Below, piece by piece: positions 35,966-44,029 of a DNA stretch of 64,000 nucleotides. A program made the translations under genes and the position numbers. The notes under the pieces are model-generated. The model saw only the letters and a program-made list of their open reading frames with translations. It was not told the origin of the DNA and did no database searches. Source of the stretch: a virus; the IMG/VR virus record IMGVR_UViG_3300042453_001086, positions 1-64,000 of that record; one strand, 5' to 3'. Each line of letters starts with the position of its first letter. Position 1 is the first letter of the stretch.

Positions 35966-38458
35966 TCAACTAAAAAAACTACTTAAACTGCCTTTGCGTT
36001 CAGATTGCCATCCGATACATTCTAGCACGTTCTTCAGTGGTTCGAAGAAACTCTTCTCAAACTGTAGCGTATAGTCAACGTATTTGTCAAGGTTCAGTTC
36101 CTTCGGCAGTTGTTGAAAGAACGAGATGACATTTTCACGGATGGGGTTAGGTGTCTTCAGATATAGAAACTTAATCTTTTCACCTTCTTGAATGATTGGA
36201 TACTTGTGCTCCAAGTTATTCTTGCGAATATAATAGTTGTAAAGCAATGCTCCTCTTACTTGAATCGGTGTGCCCTTCTGGTAAATATCAGCCGCACTGC
36301 GATACTTCTTCAATCCATTGCAACCACGAGGGAATGCAACGTCAAGATAGTTCTGCTTCTTAGTGTCTTCCTTGATTTCATTAATGAAGTCAAGCACATC
36401 ATCATTTGTTTTAGTAATGATAATAGTGTATGCCTGCATCAGTTTGTCTCGGAAGTAAGCAGGAGTGGAAGAACGTGCCGTCTCCATGCCACAGATTTTC
36501 ATCTTAGGTTTGGCATAACGCACACCTTCGCTATCCCATACGTTGAGAACATAGCGTTTCTTCGCGGTCCAGAAACCACGCTCAGCAATGTTCTCACGCT
36601 TCATCTTCATCATTTGCGCGTAGGCGTTGAGGTAATCCGCCAGTTCTTGGTAAGAACTTTCAATAAACTTTTCAAGTTCCATGCTACAGACCTTATCAAG
36701 GAATGTAACAATGCTCTCATTAGTTTTCTCTCGTCCTGCGAATACCTTTTCAACCAGAGGACCAAGATTAAGATACATAGAATCAGTGTCTGAAGCAATA
36801 ACATAATCAACTCCATTCGTTTTCAGGATTTTATTTAGATAGGCATTCATTCTATCTCCAATCCAACGAATAGATAGCTGACCAGATAGAGTGATTGCCT
36901 CAGCGATTTCAAGTTTGTAATAACGGAAGTGCTCGTTACCGATAGCACCATAGGCAGAGTTGAGTTGAATCTTTCGTGCCATCTGAATGTTATTGCAGCG
37001 AGAGATTTCTTTCTTCAACTCAATCGTTGGAGTCTTTTCGTATTGCTGTTTAGCAGCAAGCATCTTCTTTTTGTAGATGGTTCTGTCTTGATAGATCTTC
37101 TCCATGAGCTTGGGAAGGAATCCCTGAAACTCAGTGGTGTAGTGCGTCCCATTGGCGCACAGGGTCTCCCCTACGAGGTCGCTGGTATCGAACGCCTTAT
37201 CGAGCAGCATATCCACGTTGACGCTGCTACGGCGTGGTAGGAGGGTCTCTGGAGACAGGTTGTATTGCATGATTAGGTGAGGATACAGGGAGTTCAAGTC
37301 GAACGACACCACCCAGTCATACATGCCAGGCACAGGTTCCTTCACATAAGCACCAGCATACTTGGCATCCTTAACACTATCTTTCTTAGGAGGAATCACT
37401 ACGCCCATCTTCGCAAGATAGATGAAGATGATGTTATCCCACATACGCACCTGAGAATACACATCCTCAAAGTTTACCTTAGCGTCGTATGCCATAGTAA
37501 ACGCCAGTTCCAATAGCTTCATCTTGTCTTCTAGTTGGTCAACAAGGCGAACGTCAATGATGTTATACCTAACAAACTTATCCCAATCTTTAGTGTAGAA
37601 CTCCTTGAAAGTATCAAACTCAGAGTGGTCAAGTTTCTTAGCGTCAAGTTCTACCGACGCGATATGGTCGAGGCGATAGGATTCTTGGTTGGTGTATGTG
37701 AACTTCTTATAGAGTTCAAGGTAATCCAAACAAGCAACACCAGGAATATCATATGCAATCTGTTTGCGACCCTTAATGAAAATCTCACGCGAGGAGATTA
37801 GTTTCCAAGGAGACAAAAGTTTAGTATAATCTTCACCAAGCATTCTATCCATGCGGCGGCAGATGTATGGAATATCAAATAGTTGAACGTTCCAACCAGT
37901 GATTACGTCGGGGGTATTCTCCTGCCACCAGCGTAGAAAGCTAGTGAGGAGTTTCGTTTCATCGTTGCAATGAATGTAATCAACCTGTCTGTCTTCATTC
38001 TGGAAACTTTTTGATCCCCAGACAGTGATGCGATTTGTAAAAGAATCACGGATAGAAATAAGCAGAATCTCTTGGTCTGCTGATTCAATATCAGGGAAAC
38101 CATTTTCTGCTCCAGTCTCAATATCGAGAGTGAAGGTGCGAATAAGAGATGAGTCGAACTTGATTTCATCTTCTGGATATGCTTCGTTGATATACTGATA
38201 CAAGTATCTAGTATTTCCATGGATTTCAAATCCTTCCACACCTTCATACTGATTGATGAACTGCCTACAATCATTAATAGAGCCTGGAGAGATTGCTTTA
38301 AGAAAGCGCCCATCCAGACTCTTGTGGTCTGTTTGCTTATTGCTAAGCACATACAGTTTAGGATTGTAGTTTACACGATACTGAACACGCTCACCATTTT
38401 CATAACCACGAACGAGGACACGATTCCCCGCTTGTTCAATGTTCGTATAAAACTTCAT
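35966..38458 (-). CDS. gp43: DNA polymerase gp43 (family B)
   Basis: 830 residues. The exonuclease domain shows FTLDIETGAENGF (Exo I), DVITGWNVQLFDIPYI (Exo II) and YNIIDVRLV (Exo III). The polymerase domain shows FDLNSLYPHLIMQYN (motif A), the NSAYGAIG helix (motif B) and ASDTDSMYLN (motif C). The C-terminus ends SSFFS, close to a clamp-binding tail. Complete, no intein or split. Confidence 0.97.
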   Translation of the reverse strand: MKFYTNIEQAGNRVLVRGYENGERVQYRVNYNPKLYVLSNKQTDHKSLDGRFLKAISPGSINDCRQFINQYEGVEGFEIHGNTRYLYQYINEAYPEDEIKFDSSLIRTFTLDIETGAENGFPDIESADQEILLISIRDSFTNRITVWGSKSFQNEDRQVDYIHCNDETKLLTSFLRWWQENTPDVITGWNVQLFDIPYICRRMDRMLGEDYTKLLSPWKLISSREIFIKGRKQIAYDIPGVACLDYLELYKKFTYTNQESYRLDHIASVELDAKKLDHSEFDTFKEFYTKDWDKFVRYNIIDVRLVDQLEDKMKLLELAFTMAYDAKVNFEDVYSQVRMWDNIIFIYLAKMGVVIPPKKDSVKDAKYAGAYVKEPVPGMYDWVVSFDLNSLYPHLIMQYNLSPETLLPRRSSVNVDMLLDKAFDTSDLVGETLCANGTHYTTEFQGFLPKLMEKIYQDRTIYKKKMLAAKQQYEKTPTIELKKEISRCNNIQMARKIQLNSAYGAIGNEHFRYYKLEIAEAITLSGQLSIRWIGDRMNAYLNKILKTNGVDYVIASDTDSMYLNLGPLVEKVFAGREKTNESIVTFLDKVCSMELEKFIESSYQELADYLNAYAQMMKMKRENIAERGFWTAKKRYVLNVWDSEGVRYAKPKMKICGMETARSSTPAYFRDKLMQAYTIIITKTNDDVLDFINEIKEDTKKQNYLDVAFPRGCNGLKKYRSAADIYQKGTPIQVRGALLYNYYIRKNNLEHKYPIIQEGEKIKFLYLKTPNPIRENVISFFQQLPKELNLDKYVDYTLQFEKSFFEPLKNVLECIGWQSERKGSLSSFFS

Positions 38459-38461
38459 GCG

Positions 38462-38848
38462 TCAACCCACGGTCTTCTGGTAGTATTCTAGCACAGAATA
38501 GGACGGATCGCAAATGGTCAGAATGTCATCTGCTCGCATGTAGATTTGAGTTTGATTAGTATATTTTGGAAACTTCTGTAATAGAATATAATCTGACTGA
38601 ATAACTGTCACTTCGTTACCATCCTTATCTGTTTCTTTTTCCACACTCTCTTCAATAAAAAGAGCATCTGGATTGTGAACGTTTTTGTAATCAACGTTAG
38701 AATGATCCCAGTAAGTCAGGTCAGTTATTCTGTATGGATTTGTAAGAAGACACTCGGGGCTTTCTTCTCTTTCTTCAATCCCCGCTATCAGATACTCCTG
38801 ATTCTTCAACAGAATCACTTGAATCACTGGTTGCTGTGGCGTCGTCAT
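38462..38848 (-). CDS. Putative small-barrel protein, paralogue A (128 aa)
   Basis: Beta-rich protein: PVIQVILLKNQEYLIAGIEE at the start, a NPYRITDL strand and, at the end, IYMRADDILTICDPSYSVLE-YYQKTVG. The same order (K-NG-E-LIA, a Pro-Tyr strand, P-x-DI, DP, YY) is seen in its neighbour at 38775-39134 and more loosely at 51065-51484. An Lsm/SH3-like barrel is my guess. Starts 74 bases inside the upstream gene, in another frame. Confidence 0.6.
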   Translation of the reverse strand: MTTPQQPVIQVILLKNQEYLIAGIEEREESPECLLTNPYRITDLTYWDHSNVDYKNVHNPDALFIEESVEKETDKDGNEVTVIQSDYILLQKFPKYTNQTQIYMRADDILTICDPSYSVLEYYQKTVG

Positions 38849-39134
38849 TTAGTTTATCTCCAAATTTTTCAATGTAAATGTTAGCAATGTCTGGTTCTGG
38901 ATCTCCAATAGCAGCAACTACATCATAAGGAACTTTATATTGAATATCGGTAGCATATGGAATCCATTTAGTAAAGTTTACAGAGAACTGACCATCTCCA
39001 CTAGGAGTCATAGAAAGAACATACGGACACCTAAAAACAAATCCTAATCCTTTATTTGTTTCTGGATCAGTAAACTCACCAACTGCAGCAATGAGTTTTT
39101 CTCCATTCTTAGTAACAATAATCTTTGGAATCAT
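38775..39134 (-). CDS. Putative small-barrel protein, paralogue B (119 aa)
   Basis: MIPKIIVTKNGEKLIAAVGE, a FRCPYVLSMTPSG strand, and VPYDVVAAIGDPEPDIANIY-IEKFG, followed by a low-complexity Asp/Ser tail. Aligns by eye with paralogue A over the whole length. A weak promoter (TTGCCC, 17 bases, TATACT) lies upstream. Position next to gp43 suggests a role in replication or gene control; inference only. Confidence 0.6.
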   Translation of the reverse strand: MIPKIIVTKNGEKLIAAVGEFTDPETNKGLGFVFRCPYVLSMTPSGDGQFSVNFTKWIPYATDIQYKVPYDVVAAIGDPEPDIANIYIEKFGDKLNDDATATSDSSDSVEESGVSDSGD

Positions 39135-39242
39135 AAAATAATCTCCTGTTTAATAAAAGTATAGCACAAAAAAGAAAATAGGGCAAGAGCTGATAGTTGC
39201 CAGCCCCGCCCTTGCGCCGACGATATTTGGGTTGCCCCGCGA

Positions 39243-39689
39243 CTATTTATCCTCAGTTAAAAACTTAGGATCTAGTTTTCTACCAATAGTATACGTCGTT
39301 CTCTTCTGATGTTCTGGGATGACTTTCTCCAGTGAGATTGTTAGTAGACCATCCGCAAAGTCTACAGAGGATACTCTGACTTCATCTGCAAGTTGCCATG
39401 AGTTATTGAAGGAACGTTTGGATAAACCTTTGTGCAAGTATGTTCTTTCAGTATCTCGTTTTTCAACTTTTGAGGTAACTCTGAGAATGTTTTGTTCTGT
39501 AGAGACCTCAATCTCATCTGCTCTAAATCCAGCCAGAGCGATTTCAATTTCGTAGTTAGCTTCATCGTGTTTGACGATATTGTATGGAGGATAGCTTGTG
39601 TTGTGACCAGACATGGCATCCAGTCTATTAAAAATGCTATCTAATCCAACGCCAAAGGGGGCGTAAATATCCCAGGTGTATTGTGACAT
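39243..39689 (-). CDS. hsp20: Small heat-shock protein Hsp20
   Basis: 148-residue alpha-crystallin-domain chaperone, a regular cyanomyovirus gene. The core shows YEIEIALAGFRADEIEVSTE, SFNNSWQLADEVRVSSVDFA and the closing DGLLTISLEKVIPE (GxLxI motif). Short N- and C-terminal arms. AAGGAG lies about eight bases upstream, and a leader with a hairpin precedes it. Probably protects proteins, possibly photosystems, in the infected cell. Confidence 0.93.
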   Translation of the reverse strand: MSQYTWDIYAPFGVGLDSIFNRLDAMSGHNTSYPPYNIVKHDEANYEIEIALAGFRADEIEVSTEQNILRVTSKVEKRDTERTYLHKGLSKRSFNNSWQLADEVRVSSVDFADGLLTISLEKVIPEHQKRTTYTIGRKLDPKFLTEDK

Positions 39690-39768
39690 GATAGTTCTCC
39701 TTGTATAAGCGAGAGTTTTAGTGGAGACCCCGAAGGCATCTCTTCAATATTATATATCAGATAGCAAT

Positions 39769-39791
39769 AAAAAAGGGAGTGTGGAACTCCC
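39769..39791 (-). terminator. Terminator after regA
   Basis: GGGAGT/ACTCCC stem with loop TCCAC and six T on the minus strand, eight bases past the regA stop. Confidence 0.75.
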
Positions 39792-39798
39792 TACAAAA

Positions 39799-40227
39799 TT
39801 ATTCGGTTACCTCAGTCTTCTTACGACCAATGTTATATTTACTTTCGAGCGTCCATTCGTCTTTCTCTTTAAAAGCAAGAACTTTGATTTGATTCAACGG
39901 AGCAACATCAGCGATTGCTTCTGCTTTAACAACAGAAATCAATCCCCAATCGGATAACAGTTGAATGATTCTGTTTCTACGTTGCACATCATTCACTGAA
40001 AGATTTGTATTCTTTCCATCAAGGGCAAACAGCTCCTTGAAGTGAACGATATAATACTTGCCTTGCTTATGCAAGATATGGCAAGATTGATAAATCTTTT
40101 TTTCTTTACGGGATGCGACACCGATACGAGTTAGGGTCTCACGAACTTTGAGGAAATCATCAGGTTCATTGAGAGTAACCTCAACCATATCAGCTTGCTT
40201 CCATTCTACTTCGATATCAGGAGTCAT
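39799..40227 (-). CDS. regA: Translational repressor RegA
   Basis: In T4, RegA binds the start regions of early mRNAs and shuts off their translation. The 142-residue chain contains the T4-like core MVEVTLNEPDDFLKVRETLT, then YQSCHILHKQGKYYIVHFKE and RRNRIIQLLSDWGLI. Twelve residues precede the T4-equivalent start; AAGGTGG supports the upstream ATG, which overlaps the gp62 stop. Confidence 0.95.
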   Translation of the reverse strand: MTPDIEVEWKQADMVEVTLNEPDDFLKVRETLTRIGVASRKEKKIYQSCHILHKQGKYYIVHFKELFALDGKNTNLSVNDVQRRNRIIQLLSDWGLISVVKAEAIADVAPLNQIKVLAFKEKDEWTLESKYNIGRKKTEVTE

Positions 40228-40610
40228 CGTTTTCCACCTTTGTCTACAAGTTTTTTAATGTGTTCAAGTTGATCTTTAGATAAAATTCTCAATGCCTGTA
40301 GAGCCTTATCGTCGTTATAACCATAATACTCCTTAATCGCATCAAGGTATTCTACTTGTGATTTTTTCGCCCAAGGCGAAAACCGCTTGCGCGGATTGAT
40401 ACTATTTATAAAAAAGTCATACTGCAACTTCTTATCCAAATGAGGATACATGTTCATCTCATTGGCAAAGAGAACTGTATCGTGGAATGCAGCAAGACAC
40501 TTGTTGACAATGAAAGGTGGATATGCTTTTTCCGATTCCTCGTCAATAACTACCGACTTCTTGTTTTGATTTATTGAGTTCAAATATTCCGTTAGAGATG
40601 GTTTCGTCAT
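40224..40610 (-). CDS. gp62: Clamp-loader small subunit gp62
   Basis: 128 residues. MTKPSLTEYLNSINQNKKSV, YPPFIVNKCLAAFHDTVLFA and PRKRFSPWAKK are the recognisable cyanomyovirus gp62 segments. Works with gp44 to load gp45. Its start lies 68 bases inside the methylase gene in a different frame, an unusually long overlap. Confidence 0.9.
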   Translation of the reverse strand: MTKPSLTEYLNSINQNKKSVVIDEESEKAYPPFIVNKCLAAFHDTVLFANEMNMYPHLDKKLQYDFFINSINPRKRFSPWAKKSQVEYLDAIKEYYGYNDDKALQALRILSKDQLEHIKKLVDKGGKR

Positions 40611-41433
40611 AGTTAGTAATCAATAGTTCAGCACGGTCTTTTTGCTCATTCATGTAGTCACCCACTGAACGCATAGTATAAGTCAAATCCCATTTGGTTT
40701 GATAGAAACCATCATACCACTCCATAAGAGTTGGGTTGGTATTGTAAGTAATCATCCACTTGTCTTTTAGATTACCCTGAGTAATCCAAGCATGAAACTC
40801 TTCATGGTTGAATCCTTTGTGTAGTTCTCCTTTCTTACCATAGAGATTATCTTTGATATCATAAGGAGGGTCGAAGAACCAGAACGTTCCAACGGGAGCA
40901 GATGTCATCATCATATCCCAATAAGGACCACGAGTAATCTTCCAGTGTTGAATCAGTTCAGAATACTTGGGGAGATTTTCAATACCTCGCATTGAGAAGT
41001 TAGAGACACTTGCTTGAGGAGAGAAAGATGATGATTCAGTCAGACCAGAGAAACTACACTTGTTGACCACATAAAAAGCAGCAGATTTTTGAAGGTCAGG
41101 TGTATCAGCACTATTCAGTTGAATCTTCATTTCATCAAACAGTGCCCGTGCTTTACCTGGCGTGTCGTATTCATTCTTGTATGCTTCCAGCAAACAGAAT
41201 AGACCATCAGGTGACTTCTGCAGCATCTGCCAGAAGTTTACCAGCGGTTCATACAGGTCATTCACCCACACAGGAATGTCAGGGTATTCTTTTGTGAATG
41301 CGATTGCTACGCTACCACCACCGATAAAAGGTTCACGGTATTCGGTAACATCCTTAGGCATCTTGGGAACAAGATACTTGACGGCACGAGATTTACCGCC
41401 AGGATAGCGAAGGGGGGTTTTCAAAGATTTCAT
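40543..41433 (-). CDS. dam: DNA adenine methyltransferase, Dam/D12 class
   Basis: 296 residues with the D12-class motifs: TPLRYPGGKSRAVKYL (motif X), EPFIGGGSVAIAF (SAM-binding motif I), and FWFFDPPYDIK (catalytic DPPY). Methylates adenine N6, often in GATC, but the target cannot be read from sequence. The ATG overlaps the stop of the nuclease-like gene upstream (ATGA). May protect phage DNA or pair with the nuclease as a restriction-modification system. Confidence 0.93.
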   Translation of the reverse strand: MKSLKTPLRYPGGKSRAVKYLVPKMPKDVTEYREPFIGGGSVAIAFTKEYPDIPVWVNDLYEPLVNFWQMLQKSPDGLFCLLEAYKNEYDTPGKARALFDEMKIQLNSADTPDLQKSAAFYVVNKCSFSGLTESSSFSPQASVSNFSMRGIENLPKYSELIQHWKITRGPYWDMMMTSAPVGTFWFFDPPYDIKDNLYGKKGELHKGFNHEEFHAWITQGNLKDKWMITYNTNPTLMEWYDGFYQTKWDLTYTMRSVGDYMNEQKDRAELLITNYDETISNGIFELNKSKQEVGSY

Positions 41434-41942
41434 AGTTTAAAAAGTTCGTCAATAATAGAGTTGTAAAGAGGTCTTACTTGGTCTATCGTAGCAGGTTTAA
41501 TGTCAGTTGCAAGATAGATTAAATCGCTTTTATCTATTTTAATTTTTATTCCATCGGTAGCAGTTCTCCATCGTTTAATACTATTATCATAACTTGTATA
41601 TGCAATAGCATTATTAGTTTGATCTATTAATACCATATAATCATAAGTATTTTTAGGAGCACTAACACTACCCATGAAGTTTTTTAATGTTATTTCTTTA
41701 GTGAGTTTAGCGCGGTTTGTTTGAAATAAATTATCTTGCCCCTTACATTCATACCTATTATTAGTAGTAGGACATTCAAAATCTCTGCCAAGAGTAGAAT
41801 CTAATCCAACATAAGTGAGGGTGCTGGTTTTTTCAATAGCCTTTTCAATAATAATCGCTCTACTAAATCTCATACCACCGTGTCTAAGTTCTCGGGTAGC
41901 ATGTACTACACCCATCACCATTTCGAAATCAAACTTAATCAT
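41430..41942 (-). CDS. Putative type II restriction endonuclease-like protein
   Basis: 170 residues. VGLDSTLGRDFECPTTNNRY followed by ECKGQDNLFQ presents Asp (in RDFE) and, 11 residues on, Glu-x-Lys (ECK), the PD-(D/E)XK metal site. FSRAIIIEKAIEK supplies a preceding helix. AT-rich relative to the genes either side. Directly coupled to an adenine methylase, which is the classic arrangement of a restriction-modification pair. No recognisable match to a named enzyme. Confidence 0.65.
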   Translation of the reverse strand: MIKFDFEMVMGVVHATRELRHGGMRFSRAIIIEKAIEKTSTLTYVGLDSTLGRDFECPTTNNRYECKGQDNLFQTNRAKLTKEITLKNFMGSVSAPKNTYDYMVLIDQTNNAIAYTSYDNSIKRWRTATDGIKIKIDKSDLIYLATDIKPATIDQVRPLYNSIIDELFKL

Positions 41943-42880
41943 TTGAACTTACACTCCACCATGATTTCGGTTAGACAAGCAAGAAGATTAATCTCTTGGT
42001 CTGCCACAAAGGCAATCTGATATTGATACTTAGCAAGCACCAACACAGCTGGAGGAATAGAAGAACCTTCCAGCACTTCATTCAACGCATTGTAGATTTT
42101 ACGAATGATAGTGTTAGGGTCACTATCCATATTATCCACAACCCACTGACGAACAACCTTGTATTCCTTAGACTTCATTGCTCGCATGAGTTGGTCTAGG
42201 TTAACGTCAGCGATGTCACAGAGCACAGCAGAGTCCAGTGACCCGCTAGCAGAGTGGCGCTGCGCTTCGTTCAGCAGGCGTCGCCAGTCGGGGTAGTAAC
42301 GCTGAATCAGTTTGACCAGCACCTTGTCCTCATACGCCACGCCAGAGGCGTCTAGGATGCCCTGTAAGCGCCCGAAGAACGCCGCCTGCAACTTCTTCTG
42401 CTCCTCTGGTTTGATGCGGAAATCAACGACCGTGCAGCGGGAGTGCAAAGGGTCAACGATTTTGTTAATGAAGTTGCAGGTAAAAATGAAACGACAGTTG
42501 CTATGGAACTCTTCAACAAAGGCGCGAAGAGATAGCTGAACGTCATGAGTGGTATTATCTGCTTCGTCAATGATGACGACTTTATGCTTACCACCACCAG
42601 TTAAACTGACAGAACTGGCGAACTGTTTGACACGAGTTCGGATAGTATCAAGGAAGCGACCTTCATCCGAACCGTTGATAACAATGTATGAAGCACCAAT
42701 CTCTTCACACAGGGCTTTGGCAACTGTAGTCTTACCAACGCCAGGAGGACCAGACAGAAGAAGATTAGCAATCTCCCCCTGCTCTACAAATCCAGTGAAT
42801 ACTTTCTTTAACGAATCAGGGAGGATACAGTCTTCAATCTTACGAGGACGATACTCCTCCACCCACAAAAAGTTTTTCAT
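41939..42880 (-). CDS. gp44: Clamp-loader large subunit gp44 (AAA+)
   Basis: 313 residues with Walker A (SGPPGVGKTTVAKAL), Walker B (KVVIIDEADN) and sensor/arginine region (DPLHSRCTVVDFR). ATP-driven loader of the gp45 clamp. ATG at 42880 overlaps the gp45 stop (TGATG). Confidence 0.95.
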   Translation of the reverse strand: MKNFLWVEEYRPRKIEDCILPDSLKKVFTGFVEQGEIANLLLSGPPGVGKTTVAKALCEEIGASYIVINGSDEGRFLDTIRTRVKQFASSVSLTGGGKHKVVIIDEADNTTHDVQLSLRAFVEEFHSNCRFIFTCNFINKIVDPLHSRCTVVDFRIKPEEQKKLQAAFFGRLQGILDASGVAYEDKVLVKLIQRYYPDWRRLLNEAQRHSASGSLDSAVLCDIADVNLDQLMRAMKSKEYKVVRQWVVDNMDSDPNTIIRKIYNALNEVLEGSSIPPAVLVLAKYQYQIAFVADQEINLLACLTEIMVECKFK

Positions 42881-43542
42881 CAAGGTTCAAGCGCAATGTA
42901 ATATGTAACGTCAAGGTTCAGATGCTTCCACTCAGAAATATGATGCTTGGAAACACCAACCTGATAATCACCTTGAAGAAGACGAATGTTCTCAACCTTC
43001 AGGTCAAGCGAATGCGTTCCTTCAAACGTGCCTGGTACAATGATATCATACGTGTTAGACGTTGACACTTCATTGTCGCGGACTGACAGAATAATCTCTT
43101 CATCAGAGCTGATGTTCAGGTCAGGTAGTTTGTAGATACCAGTTGCTTTCTGAATGGCAGCGATGTTAGCAGCAGACAGAGTGAACTGAATATCGGAACC
43201 AGGATACTTTACGGATTTGTCAGGTGCAGTTTTGAGCGTAATCTCAGGGTCTGAAAAATAATACTTGACACGGCTACGTCCATCTTTGATAGTAACATAA
43301 TCAGCATTGTCAAAGACCAGAGAAGGATTGTCAAACAAACTAAGACCAGCGAGAAACTGATTGAGATCATAAATCGCAAAGGTCTGAGGAAAAGACTCTT
43401 CCACATTTGCCGCAGCCAGGATGTTCTCGGCGTTGGAAATGGTCCGTAGCGTGTTTCCCTTTTTGATGATGATGCCATTGTTAATCGTGGCGAAGTTCTT
43501 TAAAATATTCAGAGTAGTTTGGGAAAGTGCGACTGTGCTCAT
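42880..43542 (-). CDS. gp45: Sliding clamp gp45
   Basis: 220 residues, T4-clamp pattern (LSQTTLNILKNFATINNGII; SLVFDNADYVTIKDGRSRVK). Tethers gp43 to DNA and, in T4, activates late promoters with gp55 and gp33. Overlaps the upstream gene by four bases. Confidence 0.93.
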   Translation of the reverse strand: MSTVALSQTTLNILKNFATINNGIIIKKGNTLRTISNAENILAAANVEESFPQTFAIYDLNQFLAGLSLFDNPSLVFDNADYVTIKDGRSRVKYYFSDPEITLKTAPDKSVKYPGSDIQFTLSAANIAAIQKATGIYKLPDLNISSDEEIILSVRDNEVSTSNTYDIIVPGTFEGTHSLDLKVENIRLLQGDYQVGVSKHHISEWKHLNLDVTYYIALEP

Positions 43543-43826
43543 CGGTTGTAATCTTCACGGGTTGCATTTTTATCATTGAAGTTCATAAGAAGAACTGCAT
43601 AGTGCAGCACCTTCATAATATCCATACGAGCACTACCTTTCTTATCATAACGAGAAGCATACTTGAGAATATTACTACGGCAGAATGCCTCGCCATCTCC
43701 ACATGCTTCAATCAAATCAAGGGTTTGAATACTGTCATCACCAGCAGAGTAATGCTGCCTGTAAGTATTGGCGATGTATTCTCGCAGTTGATTGAGGATT
43801 TCCTCTTCGTTGTATTTCCATTGCAT
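43539..43826 (-). CDS. DUF3310-like protein (95 aa)
   Basis: Starting MQWKYNEEEILNQLREYIAN at 43826. Contains GDGEAFCRSNILKYASRYDK and DIMKVLHYAVLLMNF, which match the small phage family DUF3310 (nucleotide kinase-associated proteins in some phages). Function unknown. GGAGG is 11 bases upstream; a frame eight codons longer exists. Confidence 0.75.
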   Translation of the reverse strand: MQWKYNEEEILNQLREYIANTYRQHYSAGDDSIQTLDLIEACGDGEAFCRSNILKYASRYDKKGSARMDIMKVLHYAVLLMNFNDKNATREDYNR

Positions 43827-43828
43827 AG

Positions 43829-44029
43829 TTAAGCGTCCTCCAAGACACATTCAATATCAGTAATATAGCACGTTGCGGGTTCGTAGTCAACCCCATTGAC
43901 AGAATAAAGATGACCAATGTAACAAGGTGAGTTCTTGCCACCAAGCCATTGATAGATTTTACATTTAATCAAAAAAACACCCCCATCCGTCTTGCGAATG
44001 AGGGTGTGGCGGGAGAGATTATCAAACAT
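43829..44029 (-). CDS. Hypothetical protein (66 aa or shorter)
   Basis: The C-terminal part (KIYQWLGGKNSPCYIGHLYS, then PATCYITDIECVLE) looks conserved and folded. The ATG at 44029 overlaps the cobS stop, but a strong terminator-like hairpin lies inside the first 20 codons. A start at TTG 43972 would avoid it. Function unknown. Confidence 0.6.
   Translation of the reverse strand: MFDNLSRHTLIRKTDGGVFLIKCKIYQWLGGKNSPCYIGHLYSVNGVDYEPATCYITDIECVLEDA
43971..44006 (-). terminator. Terminator-like hairpin just after cobS
   Basis: Stem CACCCTCAT/ATGGGGGTG (one G-T) with an 11-base loop and seven T on the minus strand, 23 bases after the cobS stop and within the apparent start of the next gene. Could attenuate expression of the genes downstream. 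Confidence 0.65.
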
